Shown piece after piece: positions 23,092 through 33,997 of a stretch of 64,000 nucleotides of DNA (position 1 is the stretch's first letter; each line of letters begins with the position of its first letter). A program made the translations under genes and the position numbers. The DNA comes from Siphonodentalium dalli. Lineage: Eukaryota > Mollusca > Scaphopoda > Gadilida > Siphonodentaliidae. The DNA lies in NCBI GenBank assembly GCA_032622095.1, contig CP136061.1, positions 220,503,148-220,567,147 of the forward strand. Reading direction: 5' to 3'. The notes below the pieces were generated by a model. That model was not told where the DNA came from. It saw only the letters and a list, made by a program, of their open reading frames with translations, and did not search any database.

Positions 23092-23810
23092 GGTGGAATT
23101 CTTATTAGTAATACTTTATCTTCGCACAATGTTAATATAAGCGGCCTAGGGTCTTGTTAATATGTGTGTTCCATTCCAGTGTATTGGGGAGGTGCTTCAT
23201 AATTTGCAAACACATTTGCCCCTATCCCTTTTTGTATATTATTACACGCTTGTCCCTAGAAGTACATTGTTATTACTGTTCCATATTTACAAATCCGTAT
23301 GGAGCGTACGCATCCCATTGACACCAAATGACGTATATGACGTTCGCCTCGACCATGAAACCGGAACTATATATATAAAATAAAATCATCACCACACATG
23401 ACAAAACAAGCCATGCATATGCATAAATAAACCTTCTAATTCGGTATTTTTAATGCACGGATTCTAGGACGGATGACATGTAATAAACACAGCGCGACAC
23501 GTGTATTAATGGGTTTGTTGGTACGGCACTGGTACCATTGGCTCGAGGCTGCTCCACTCGTTCTATCCTTCCGCGCTAGCACTCGTACCGTACCAATAAA
23601 CACATTAACACACTTTTGTTGTTCTGTGTATTTATGCGAATAAAATATGTTTCAAATGAAGATGGAATTCTTATTAGTAATATCTGGTCTCCTCACAATA
23701 TTATTATAAGTGACCTGGGGTTACGAACCACTGACTTTCACTTTTACCGTGTTGTAATTTACACGTATATATAAGTATTTTATATAAGTACTGACCCCAG
23801 GTCATCCACG
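23092..23810. repeat. Repeat-rich block with duplicated GGAATTCTTATTAGTAATA
   Basis: TTCTTATTAGTAATA followed by CACAAT and a GACCTGGGG/GGCCTAGGG motif occurs at about 23096-23152 and 23666-23722. An imperfect inverted repeat (about 23500-23615, TTGGTACGGCACTGGTACC against its complement) lies between. No gene seen in 22912-24000. Confidence 0.5.
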
Positions 23811-23904
23811 ACAAGTGCTAAGCACATATACATATCACCATGGTGTTCTCTCAACCCTGCCTATACTAAATACTCATTGATGAGTAGTTACCATATGAAC
23901 TGTT

Positions 23905-23955
23905 CAGATAATAAGTCCAACAAACGATCATATGAACTTATTATCAGAACATTTC
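23905..23955. repeat. Short foldback, GAACTTATTAT type
   Basis: GTTCAGATAATAAGT pairs with ACTTATTATCAGAAC. A related foldback is at 30399-30455, and flanking GATGCCC and TTAGATC segments also recur (about 24130-24200 and 31530-31610). Confidence 0.5.
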
Positions 23956-25465
23956 CCACCGATGAATATGAAACCTTCGGCACTTACATTATCTTTTTGT
24001 CTGAATCTCTTCTGCTAATTTATCCTAAACAGCCGTACAAATGAATAATATACCATTCCCATGTATAGCTTTATAACTGAATGGGAGAAACCATTTAGTA
24101 TAACAAGGGTTAACTTTACCATGACGCTTAAAGATGCCCTGTCCGATTTGACACAATAAATGACCATTGGTACATGTTCTATGGCAGCAATTAGATCGGA
24201 CGAGACCCATTCATAAACACGACGGTGGTTCGGAGATGGAAACAGCTTCGCCATTGCTCGGTGGCTTATGGTGGTCTAATATGATGTTCGTCTTACCTAC
24301 TAAGCCACCTGAATGCATTAGCAAGGTGGAAAACAAAGGACAGCCGCTACAGCTGACGACCGTTTTCGAGAAGATGTTCGAGTAACTTGAATGAAGACCC
24401 GTGGTTGCGCGCCTCGTTATCTCGTTAGAGCCACAGGCCACTGGGGAATTATTTAAAAAAAATGCCAATATAGACTATACCAGTGACAAGGTTCTAAGGG
24501 TGGATACACACATGCATGTAATGTCTGTATGTAAAATGCATGTATTTTACAGGGCCACACCAATAATTGACAATATTAATCACCTGTGCGCGAGAGGTCA
24601 ATTTACCAGTGAGTAGTTATAAGCCATTATCAAACAAACTGCCATCAAGAAATTTCAGGCCAGTCATAAACATGTCTTCTTTCATGGATGCCGAAATGAG
24701 TAATTCTTGTCTGATATATGTGCTGTTTTTCACGAGTTATAATTCATTTCGATTGCAAATATTCATTATAGCGCCAAAATATAATGCAGGTACAACGTTG
24801 AAATTAAAAAGAGTGACCCCCCCCCCCCATTTATATATATGTATAACACAAGAGAGGAAAGTTGACGTAGTTCGGAACTCGTAGCTAGGCAACCCTTTCG
24901 CCGAATGAAGACAAACAGCAACACCATGCATTCAAATTTAAAGCTGTATAATATGTTCATAATTATATGAATAGCATAAATTGCTGCATATTAGATTAAT
25001 CACTCGTAGAAAACAGACACGACAGACATGACTACGATATTTATAAAGAAGGGTGTCAGGACTCAGGGTGCTGGATGCACACCCCCCGTCGAGGAAATAT
25101 GCAATGGTGAATTCGGTAGCTTCTGGGATAATATAGCTCCCCGTGCATGTTGGGGGTCATAGCCCCCTGCGTTGGGGAAGAGGCCATCACTGGTATTAAC
25201 ATCAATAGAAGACTGACAATGATTTAAACAGAACGTCGACCATTTGAGTTATCGCGCGAATAATTATTTTAAGCGGCCTGACGACTTTGTCCCAGTCAAC
25301 GGCTCTTCGGCGGTTCAGAGTTTAACTCACTGTGGTCAAACACAGTCGCAATGATTGGGTTGTCAGCGGACACATATTACACGGTGTCTATGATCCATGT
25401 AAAACGCCAAATACACGATATTTACAGAGATTACATGCATGTGTGTATCCACCCTTAAGATCGTT
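23956..25465. other. Unassigned stretch
   Basis: Contains a short poly-C run (about 24818-24830). Several overlapping short ORFs on both strands have no recognisable domain. Confidence 0.45.
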
Positions 25466-26622
25466 TTTGGCTAAAACCATAACCAACTAGCAAAACAGTA
25501 ATAAAATCTAGAAATCTATCATTTCAGGAAAAATATCATCCAGTGTGTCTTATTGGCAATCAAATTCCCTTCATTTGACATATAACTCGGCAAAATTGAA
25601 CGAAACGAAGTCGATATATCGTATCGGAAACTATATATATATACCGAAGAAATCGGGTCGTCGTCTTCCCTGTCCGCTCAGAGGCCTTTGACCCAGTTAT
25701 AAAATCAATATTTTCGAGCAACAATTTGTCGCGAACGTGTACTTAAACGCGATGAAATGACATATGAATGCCCATATATGTTCCGCAAGTCATTCCGAAG
25801 CCACCCATACCTTTTTTTTTAGTTCACCCGATGTGTTTGTGTCCAGTTTTTTCAACATTATTCGTCAAACGAATTCCAAAAACAAGACCTGTCTACTAAT
25901 CTCAGTAAACTTTGAAATCGAAAGTAAAATAAGAATGCACGGGTCAAGGTCACGTGAAATTCACAGAATTTTAATATTTTATCAAAGCAAATTCCAATTA
26001 TTTAAAGATACTTTCATGTTCATTTCTGTTTTAAAATAAGATAACTTCTTGGTACAGAGAAAATTAATAATTAAAATGTGTCTTCAATACTCCATCGGAT
26101 ATCTATGCATATTGATTTTTTCACATGGGTGAACTTTACTCTGGATTATTGCCAATCAATCAGCAAGCGGCTCAAAATGTACTTCCAGCCGCAGTCTTGT
26201 TTTTGGAACTCGTTCGATGAATAAAGTTGCAAAAATCGAGCACATATACATCGGGTGAAATAAAAAAAAGGTATGCGTGGCTTCGGAATGACTGGCGGAA
26301 CATATATGAGCGTTTATATATGACGTCATCGCGTGTAAATACACGTTCGCGACAAATTATTGCTCGAAAATATTGATTTTATAACTAGGTCAAAGTCATC
26401 TAAGCGGACAGGGAAGATGACGACCCGATTTCTTCGACAGATTTCGATACGATATCTCGACTTCGCTTCGTTCAATTTCGCCGAGTTATTTGTCAAATAA
26501 AAGGGAATTTGATTGCCAATAAGACACATCGGATGATATTTTGGCTGAAATGATAGATTTCTAGATTTTATTAGGGTTTTGATAGCTGGTGTAATTAGCC
26601 AAAATCGATAAATTGAACCTTG
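25466..26622. mobile_element. Foldback element with ~400-bp arms
   Basis: The left arm (about 25466-25915) and right arm (about 26180-26622) are diverged reverse complements. Landmarks in order: AAAATCTAGAAATCTATCAT, CTTATTGGCAATCAAATTCC, AAATCGGGTCGTC, ATAAAATCAATATTTTCGAG. The central ~265 bp is unique. No ORF with recognisable function; divergence and small indels between arms suggest an old insertion. Confidence 0.7.
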
Positions 26623-27329
26623 TCTATATTGGTATTTTAGTATTTCCCCCACACTGGGGTCCACCACTCCTGCTAAATCCGTCCGAAATCGCATAATCGT
26701 CCAGTGCGAAATCGCGAGGCTCCTTTGCGTTTCCGGCTAGAGAAAGTCTATACGATGCCCGGAAATTGAGCTCAGGGAGCATAAATGTGAGAAGTTAAGA
26801 GAAGAAAATTACGTTTCCCCTCAATTAAAAGCCATTCTATATATGGAAGCGTCTCTTGGTCCGCAGGATTCAATAAACCTGAAATTCTTTGAATTTGTTC
26901 CCAACCTCATCATTTCCAGTACTTTTTAGTATGACAAATCCGAAAGCATTTTGAGTGGAGCATGCGCTCAATTTTACTACACTCATCAGTTTATTGTCAT
27001 CTTAGTATTGTTTGTAATATTGCCGATCAAAATCATTGTCATGTGGGGATTGTAAGTTTGTTAAAACAAGGTTTATAAAATATCCCAAAATGATAGTTGC
27101 CTTTGCGATAACAAGCTACACGACGGGTGCACATTCAGCGAAAGTGCACCAGTCCGAAATCGTCACCTCATTGTGCTTTCATGTTGATTCCGATGCTTCA
27201 CGGTTTCCACGAAGCTATTTTTGTTGATATGAAGGGACGTGGCGCTGGCGATATTATCATAGGAGTGTATTCCGCCCCAGGGACGTGGCGACATAGGGTT
27301 TGAGGGGGTCTAACCCTCCAACTTTGGTC

Positions 27330-27560
27330 GAAATATTCAACAGCTGGAAATTTCATGCCTCACACAGCATTTTACACCACTTTATATGTTGAAATTGTTA
27401 GTTGGTTGATTTTCCAACAACTAATTAGTGGGACATATGCTGTTTCAGACCAACTCTAGCAAATCTTTTCTATATTTAGTCCAAATAATGGTCTGAAATT
27501 GCTATCAATTGGAAATATACCAACATTATAGGTGGTATCAGGTTGGTTGGAAATTCCCAA
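27330..27560. repeat. Dispersed repeat family F, copy 3
   Basis: Starts AACAGCTGGAAATTTC and ends GGAAATTCCCAACAGTTG, colinear with 339-558. Confidence 0.55.
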
Positions 27561-27584
27561 CAGTTGAAAAGTTAAAACCAAGTG

Positions 27585-27935
27585 GTCCCCTATTTGACCC
27601 CTCTGGGCGGCGGCCATTTTGAATCGGATGTGTTTGGTGAATATGTGGGGTGTCTTGGGGTCAACCCTAGACCACTCTTTGTTCGACCTAAATCGGTAAA
27701 CTGGCATGGGTTCCCTATTCGAATCCCTCTGGACGGCGGCCATGTTGGATTGGGTGGAATGTGTGTGTGGAAATAGAGTCTTGCGGCCATCCTACAACAC
27801 CCTTTATTTGAGCGTAATATATTAAAATTTAAAATAAAGAATAGAAGTCACATTCGTCGTATACGATGAGTAAAGCTGAAAACGGCGGCCATTTCGTAAA
27901 AGTGGCGACCATTTTGAATATGTCGACCATTGTGG
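27585..27935 (+). repeat. Tandem block with GGCGGCCAT motifs
   Basis: Two ~125-bp diverged units (CTCTGGGCGGCGGCCATTTT and CTCTGGACGGCGGCCATGTT) are followed by GGCGGCCATTTC and GGCGACCATTTTGAAT. On the other strand this reads ATGGCCGCC, close to the YY1 core. Confidence 0.5.
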
Positions 27936-28729
27936 TTGGTTTGTCGGGAAAAAAATCAGTCTTCATAATTGACATACACTGGACATTCATGCCAAATGTC
28001 AGGTTTGCATAATAAAGTGAACGATTCTGTTACTATTTGACACTTGTCCGCCTTGTATATTTTGCAATGGTAACATCTCTATTTGCTCTGCAAAGCGCAG
28101 CGACAAATTTGTGTACAAATATTAGATAAAATGTCATTATGCTGGGCTATATAACGCCTATAATCTACTAAATTATCGATGAATTATGTGCAATATCGAA
28201 ATTATTCATCGTGGGTGCGCACTGGAGCTTATAATTTGTGTTAGTTTTCGAACTGGAGCCATAAAAATTTCGCATTTGAGCCACCGTATGCTTGTCTTTT
28301 AATGTGCCACCTGTTGACCCGTTCCGATTTCCCGTGTATATGCTGACATTTTCGTGTCCCGGAGATAACAAACTTACCAGAGAACTATGGTTTGTTCATT
28401 GGAATGTCACATTTTTGGTCTAAAACAAACTTTATCGTCGAAGGTTTTGGTAAAATGTCGAAAAGGAAGTGATAAACTCCTGATTGTTTAATCTTCTGTG
28501 GGCTCTACAATTCAAATTCAACACACACGGATACAGACGTTGCTATTGAAAAATCACAATTCAAATTTGAAAGAATAATTTGGATTTTTAAGAAAATACA
28601 TACCATTTTTTAAGTGCCGTCACGCTAATTTTTTTATAAAATTGCAGAGGGCAACTTAGTATTTATCGATACGCACTGGACTATTTTGCGATTTCGGACG
28701 GATTTAGCTGGAGCGGTGGGCCCCCAGTG

Positions 28730-29940
28730 ACCTGTGGTTAGGACAGGATGCAGAGATAACGAACAAGCTCGTGGCACGTGGCGTATCACCTATGACCCCA
28801 TTATATTAATATGAGGTTTTGGAAAGAGGAAGAAGTTTAGCGTGTTTTTAATTTTATTTGGGCTATCATAAATGCCAATGATCGCATTTTATAAAGAGCG
28901 TCCATTCTTCCGTCACCCAAAAGCGGCAGATAATAAATAAAGAGCGTTATAATCTATTATCTGTTTTTTGCGTCGTTTTCAACGTATTATACGTAAGGCC
29001 TTTATGCATGAATTAGTGGATAGCTAACGTGTGTCTGTGTTACCATGTTACGACTGATGGCGATTGCAACTATTTTTGTATTTATGTCCCCCGACATTCC
29101 GTTGGAGGACTACAGTAATGACCCTCGTCGATGCGTGCGTCCGCCCAGAACTGTATCCGAGCCTGAATTCTGTCATTTTATGGTCAATTCTTTTTTAACT
29201 TGGCAACCAGTATGGAAACCTACGCACCTGCGATTTTGAGTTCAGTCGGACTCATTCTGACGGATTTATTGTCATTTTTCGACATAGAAATGTTTTATGT
29301 TTTTTTTTATTTTAGAGTTATTGAACCTTTCTCGACACATTGGAGATGTGCAACATATTTAGTGAATACCGGTATGCACTTTGTATCATATAATAATTGG
29401 TGTAATCAATTCCTCCTACAGTGTGTAGTATAGGGATCTGAAACCCATAAATCATTCAAACCTGCCACCTTCGTCGGGGGACATTGTGGTCAGCGATCTT
29501 TTATTCTGTTTCATGTTAGGAAATTCTGATTTAGTTGGCGTCAAATCAGACCTGGCATTTGTAATAACGTTATGCCACAATGAATTGTCTGGACACATAG
29601 AGACGACTGCCTACATTCACACATGTAATAACGTTGGTGCCACAATAAATTGTCTGGATACATAGAGACGACTGGCTATAATAACACATTCGCAAATAAT
29701 GTTCTTGGCAATTTTTCGGACAATTCGTCCCACGTGACTGTCGTCTGCTCATTTTTTATATATTTATATCTTTAATCGATATAACGAAGAGTGGGATCAG
29801 ATGTTTGATTTTACCGTCTGGCAGATGTCAGGTCCAACACAATTTGAATTACACAGGTAATCTGCAGTTATTCGCAAGAGTTTTGGTTATTTCATTGCAC
29901 AGTACAGCACGCCTAAATCTGCATCAGATCGGACGACGTC
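28730..29940. other. Unassigned stretch with AATAAAGAGCG motifs
   Basis: ATAAAGAGCGT at 28891 and AATAAAGAGCGTT at 28936-28948. An imperfect tandem about 29570-29680 repeats GTAATAACGTT..GCCACAAT and GTCTGGA.ACATAGAGACGAC. No gene recognised. Confidence 0.45.
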
Positions 29941-30312
29941 TTAACCCTTCCATGACTGACAGAGTGATTAGATATCGAAGTTTGTTATTTCTCGAGATGT
30001 GCAATTATTTGTGGCCCAGAAAAACGTCAAATGGACGACAAAATTGCGGATGAAGATGGGTAACTCTAAAAGTAATCTCTAAAAGTGGTAATACGGCCAA
30101 ATTTCGTGATAATAAAGTGATAATACGGCCATATTTCGTTGAAAATAAATGTTGATAAATAACACGTTTTGGGAAATGTGATACCATACATAGTTGACAG
30201 TGGTTAGCATTATCTTGTTGCAATTAATCGATTCCGATAACTAAAGCGTATTTTGAAGAAATGTTGTATCTTGATGATATGGGGACCGTCTGATCAGATT
30301 GTGTACCTTTAA
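29941..30312. mobile_element. Chimeric TTAA element (type 1 left end, family C body)
   Basis: Starts TTAACCCTTCCATGACTG, as in the type 1 hairpin MITEs, then switches near 29958 to family C sequence and ends GTGTACCTTTAA. TTAA bounds both sides, so the chimera might have moved as a unit, or one element may have landed beside another followed by deletion. Confidence 0.5.
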
Positions 30313-30398
30313 CCATTTCTATACAAAATTAATTCTCCCAGTCAGTAAAAAGAGTACATATGCAAGGTCTATTGTTGGTGCCCTTTTTATTGATGGGA

Positions 30399-30455
30399 AT
30401 GTTTAAATAATAAGTTCAACATGGTCGTTTGTTGAACTTATTATCTGAACGTTTC
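30399..30455. repeat. Short foldback, GAACTTATTAT type
   Basis: AATAATAAGTTCAAC pairs with GTTGAACTTATTATC; related to 23905-23955. Confidence 0.55.
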
Positions 30456-30585
30456 TTATGGATAACTGATCATCAATGATGATATAGTAGAGAAAGGGGC
30501 TAAACTGGTTAAGACCTTCAAACTGAAAAAGCCCTTTTGTTATGACGACAAACCCAGTTTTTAAGTCCGAAATAAGTTAAACACA

Positions 30586-30909
30586 TTAAAGGCACGGGCG
30601 GCGTTCGTTGCAGAAATATTTATATTTGTTCAAATAGCCATCAACAGAAGGAACACCAAAATATATACAGTTCCGCTCATATGCCAGACATAATCAGCGC
30701 GTAAATAGTATATTGTCGTCAAGACGTACGATGGTGTACGTAAAGAAGAGCCTGCTCGTGTTACAGAAGTTGTGCTTCTGTTTACATAACACAGCGCAAT
30801 TATATTGGTTAATCACACGAAATGATATAAACGCTCTGTTTTTGGCGGTTTTTGACGGAGGTGAGTATTTTAACAGCATATCCACCGCCAACACCGCCCG
30901 TATCTTTAA
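30586..30909 (+). mobile_element. TTAAAGG family B MITE, diverged short copy
   Basis: TTAAAGGCACGGGCG to CGTATCTTTAA, 324 bp. Shares the GTGTTACAGAAG, GGCGGTTTTTGACGG and CACCGCCAA blocks with the ~500-bp copies. Confidence 0.6.
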
Positions 30910-31138
30910 ACCTCATTGAAAATTCCATTCCTAATATAGTTCATGCTACTAAGCCTTGTTGTCGGTGCGATTATTTCCACCACAAAGCGACCACATCTGC
31001 AATTGTGCTCCATAAACATTCTAGTATGTAACAATGTGGATTTCGTACTTAACGGTTATAACGCCGACGATTCAATATCAAGTCTAGCTATGGACCGTTG
31101 CCCAGTATGCCCAAAATCGCAGAAAACTACCAGAATCA

Positions 31139-31490
31139 TTAAAGGGGGACTCTATACTAAATCCGGCCATTTTTGGGACCATCCTCTTATATACTCAATG
31201 AGAATATATGCAACAAAAGAATGAATTTGTGCCATGGATTTAGTGCAAAATACACTCGATTCCTCTGTAAACGTTACAAACAACACAGTATAATGAAAAT
31301 GAGTTTATGACCCGAGTTATAAACTCATTTTCATTGTAATTGCCATGTTGTTTGCATCGTTTATAGAGCACACAAGTGTATTTTGCACTAATTCATGGCT
31401 CAAATTCATTTATTTGTTGCATATGTTCTGTTGAGTATAAAAGGAGATGGTCCCATAATGGGCCGGATTTAGTGTATAGTCCCCATTTAA
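31139..31490. mobile_element. TTAA-bounded foldback, ~160-bp arms
   Basis: The left end TTAAAGGGGGACTCTATACT and right end AGTGTATAGTCCCCATTTAA are inverted. Arms continue to a centre near 31315 (AATGAGTTTATGACC / GGTCATAAACTCATT type). The short ORF at 30943-31224 covers its left arm and is not treated as a gene. Confidence 0.75.
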
Positions 31491-31781
31491 CCTGGTCCCT
31501 GAATGTTGGCGATAGTTATGCATAACGATCAAAGATGCCCCATCCTATTTTACACCATAAAACTACCTTTGGAACGTTTTGTATTGAAGATAATAATTAG
31601 ATCCTAACATTGCGCCCATCAATATGGGATTATAATGGTCAGATATCGACTTCCAACGATCGTCTCCTATAAACTTGAAGAGCATCCATGCTTTCATTGT
31701 CAAAAACAGTAGATAATAACGAGCGTTCTTAATTAGGATCTTTAGAACTTGTTTTTGTCATAAAACTGATGGATGATTAAA

Positions 31782-32130
31782 GGCATATTATCGACTTGTT
31801 CGGTGCGTGAAATTGATACGTTATTACGCAGGTGTTATTATATACCAACATGGGGAATGAAGCATTCTACTAACATCGCCGAAAATATCTAAGAACTCGA
31901 CCACACCACTCCATAGAAACATCGTCTGAACTACAATCATTGCGGGACGGTACTATCGGCGATAAAATAACACAAATTATTCCGCCATCGAGAGTCATTG
32001 CATTTAATTATTATATAAGAATGACGGTGCGTGTTCAATTTGGATTAATATCCATAAAAATAACTACTTTGAGCAAGATTATTCTCGATTTATATTTGAT
32101 CACCCTACCGCAGTGTTTCACAACACTTTA
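31782..32130 (+). repeat. Dispersed repeat family I, copy 2
   Basis: Colinear with 8376-8630, with an insertion in the middle; the right end shares ATCACCCTACCG and CAACACTTTAA-like sequence. Confidence 0.5.
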
Positions 32131-32345
32131 AATTTGTGGATTTTCACCATGCGTATGTCATACGAATTTTGCTGATTGAAATTTTATTTTGCCTGGGAAT
32201 CTGAAAATTGGCTTGTTATTTTTTTTAACTAATTTGGTGTCAAATCGGATCATGCATATTTAATCAAACTTTTTATCTCACAATCAAACTCCTGTAGCGA
32301 CCCAGATAATTGACCACATGGAATCCATTAGAGTGGTGCAGTAAT

Positions 32346-32560
32346 TTAACCATTTCAGTGTCAAGTCCGATTTTTGTATCAACACATATTTCCTTGATCA
32401 TTTTTCAAATTTATTGATTATAATAATATGATACATTGATGGAAAGAGCTCTTAGAGCTATTTCCATCGATGTATCACATTATTATAATCAATAAATTTG
32501 AGAAATGATCAAGGAAATATGGGTTGATATAAAAATCGGACTTGGCAGTGAAAGGGTTAA
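32346..32560. mobile_element. TTAA-bounded near-perfect palindrome
   Basis: 215 bp with arms of ~105 bp meeting at AGAGCTCTTAGAGCT. Ends TTAACCATTTCAGTG and CAGTGAAAGGGTTAA. The TTAACCCTTTCA terminus links it to the hairpin MITEs, so the same transposase could act on both (inference). Confidence 0.8.
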
Positions 32561-32697
32561 CAATGTTCTACATATCTATCCGGGCCCATCCCTTTAACAG
32601 AATAGCATACCTGTTGCAATCAAAGCACACACGCTTTGTCCAATAACTGATGACTTTTTGTAAAAGAATAGAATTTTTAATTATTATTTTTGAGTCT

Positions 32698-32703
32698 TTT
32701 ATT
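32698..32703 (-). terminator. Poly(A) signal of the neuropeptide gene
   Basis: AATAAA on the minus strand, about 92 bases beyond the TGA stop (32797-32795). Confidence 0.6.
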
Positions 32704-32794
32704 CAAGCGTGCAATCTCCCAGAATGGACAAACACCACAGATAGTCCCTGAACCGGTACTGTCCGAAGGCGACACTCGAACGCACACCAGATGT

Positions 32795-33214
32795 TCAGCC
32801 AATCAGACTTCGGAGTCGTTTGTCCATTGGCTCCATTTCATCTTCATTCTCCATCGGGTATCCACTCCTTTTGCCGACGAAACTTCTGACTCGTTTTCCG
32901 ATGAAAGCTCTCAATCTCTTCTGGATGATGGAGTCCGGAATGTCCATGTATGAGAGGTTGGGCCAGTAGACACCCCCGTCTCTCTTGCCCAGCAAACTTC
33001 TCAGTCGCTTCCCCACTAAGCTTCTCAGCCGTTTGGCGGGTGCATCCATGTCATCATCGCCGACGTCACGTCGCGATCGTAAACTTGGGTCCACATTTTC
33101 GTCGACGGATCGTTTTTGCACTGAGCTCTCAGATTCAATCACGGCGCTGTGTGCTACAGTCAAAGCAAAAGAAACAACAATCAGAAATGAAATCACCTGC
33201 ATCCAAGTATACAT
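32795..33214 (-). CDS. Neuropeptide precursor with five short amidated peptides
   Basis: A 139-residue single-exon prepropeptide. Residues 1-23 form a classic signal peptide (hydrophobic 7-22, likely cut after AHS). KR sites then release LRSLV (63-67), LRSLL (71-75), LRAFI (101-105), VRSFV (109-113) and LRSLI (134-138). Each is followed by Gly, the amide donor, so mature forms should end in -NH2. The last peptide ends Gly-stop, so it needs no C-terminal cleavage. Acidic spacers (residues 36-60 and 115-131) and a longer spacer with YWPNLSY (79-98) separate them. The protein should enter dense-core vesicles and be processed by prohormone convertase, carboxypeptidase and PAM. The peptides recall lophotrochozoan FVamide/LRNFVamide-type peptides, but I cannot place them firmly. 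The ATG at 33214 is chosen because the signal peptide begins there. High confidence in type, low in family name. Confidence 0.9.
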   Translation of the reverse strand: MYTWMQVISFLIVVSFALTVAHSAVIESESSVQKRSVDENVDPSLRSRRDVGDDDMDAPAKRLRSLVGKRLRSLLGKRDGGVYWPNLSYMDIPDSIIQKRLRAFIGKRVRSFVGKRSGYPMENEDEMEPMDKRLRSLIG

Positions 33215-33344
33215 GTCGAAAAAATCTCGAGAATTAAAAAAACTTTTCGCTGTGAATTCCCCTCACGCTGTTGTCTGCTATCGTGTGGCGCCACAAACTT
33301 TTAAACAAACGCGCGTGCCAGTACGTATATCCCGGGAGTACAAA

Positions 33345-33378
33345 TGGACCTCTCAGTTCCGTGATTCCGTTATTTATA
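33345..33378 (-). promoter_or_regulatory. TATA box and initiator of the neuropeptide gene
   Basis: On the minus strand TATAAATA (33378-33371) follows a CG-rich tract and lies 33 bases upstream of a CCATTT initiator whose A is at 33345. This predicts a ~130-base 5' UTR before the ATG at 33214, unless an intron lies there. Spacing fits a focused pol II promoter. Confidence 0.55.
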
Positions 33379-33429
33379 AGCCACCGCGCGCGCGTCAATC
33401 GATCGTTCGCCCAGCCCGCTTTCTTTGAA

Positions 33430-33997
33430 ATCTCTCCAGCGTCAATAGAAAAAATAGCGGCGTAGACCTGGTCGCTTCCGTGGGGTGTGGGAAAGCGGAT
33501 CTCGGCGAATGCCATTGGAAGCCGCCTGTGCGAGAGCATGAATGTGTCTCCGATAACACCGCCCCCTGCATTGATCCGGTGTGCTGACGTACTCTGCACC
33601 AGTTAGTGTGATGACAATCGGTATTCATTCAATAGTATTCGTGAAACCCACGTATATTTTTTTCAGCCAAGACATCCGATGTAGCTGTATGCATGCATGC
33701 TCTATCGCTTTGGTAGGGTTCTTTATTGCGAAGATTTTTTTTCTTTCTCGAAAGTATAAAGAGGGTTCTTTGTCCCAAATGTGTTTATTTCGAAAATATC
33801 ACGAGAGCTCTATATTCCGAAGCTTCCTTATTCCGAACTCAATGAGGAAATTCTAAGATTGTTGGAAACCCAGCAGGAAACAATCACAACGTCGCATCAG
33901 ATTTCACACCACAAAACTACTACATTGTATATACATGTGTGCGTTTTATATATAGTGATTATATCCGAAAATGATGAGCTCGAATTTAACATCGACT
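33430..33997. other. Unassigned stretch upstream of the neuropeptide gene
   Basis: May hold distal control sequence of the neuropeptide gene. No further motif is convincing. Confidence 0.4.

Larger units (their letters stand above)
26652..28729. mobile_element. 2.1-kb DNA element with ~57-bp terminal inverted repeats
   Basis: The left TIR (26652-26708) starts CACTGGGG and contains GCTAAATCCGTCCGAAATCG. The right TIR (28672-28729) is its reverse complement, ending CCCCAGTG. The interior has a family F copy, a two-unit tandem with GGCGGCCAT motifs and no transposase-like ORF, so it is non-autonomous. CACTG ends recall the CACTA/Chapaev group, but no target-site duplication was found, so the superfamily is open. 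Confidence 0.6.

Noticed and set aside
22810-23160. 116-codon ORF
   Set aside because: Runs through an inverted repeat (22829-22911) and a duplicated block; no recognisable protein.
24567-24960. Overlapping ORFs near the poly-C at 24.8 kb
   Set aside because: Three short frames on both strands overlap and none has a domain; typical chance ORFs.
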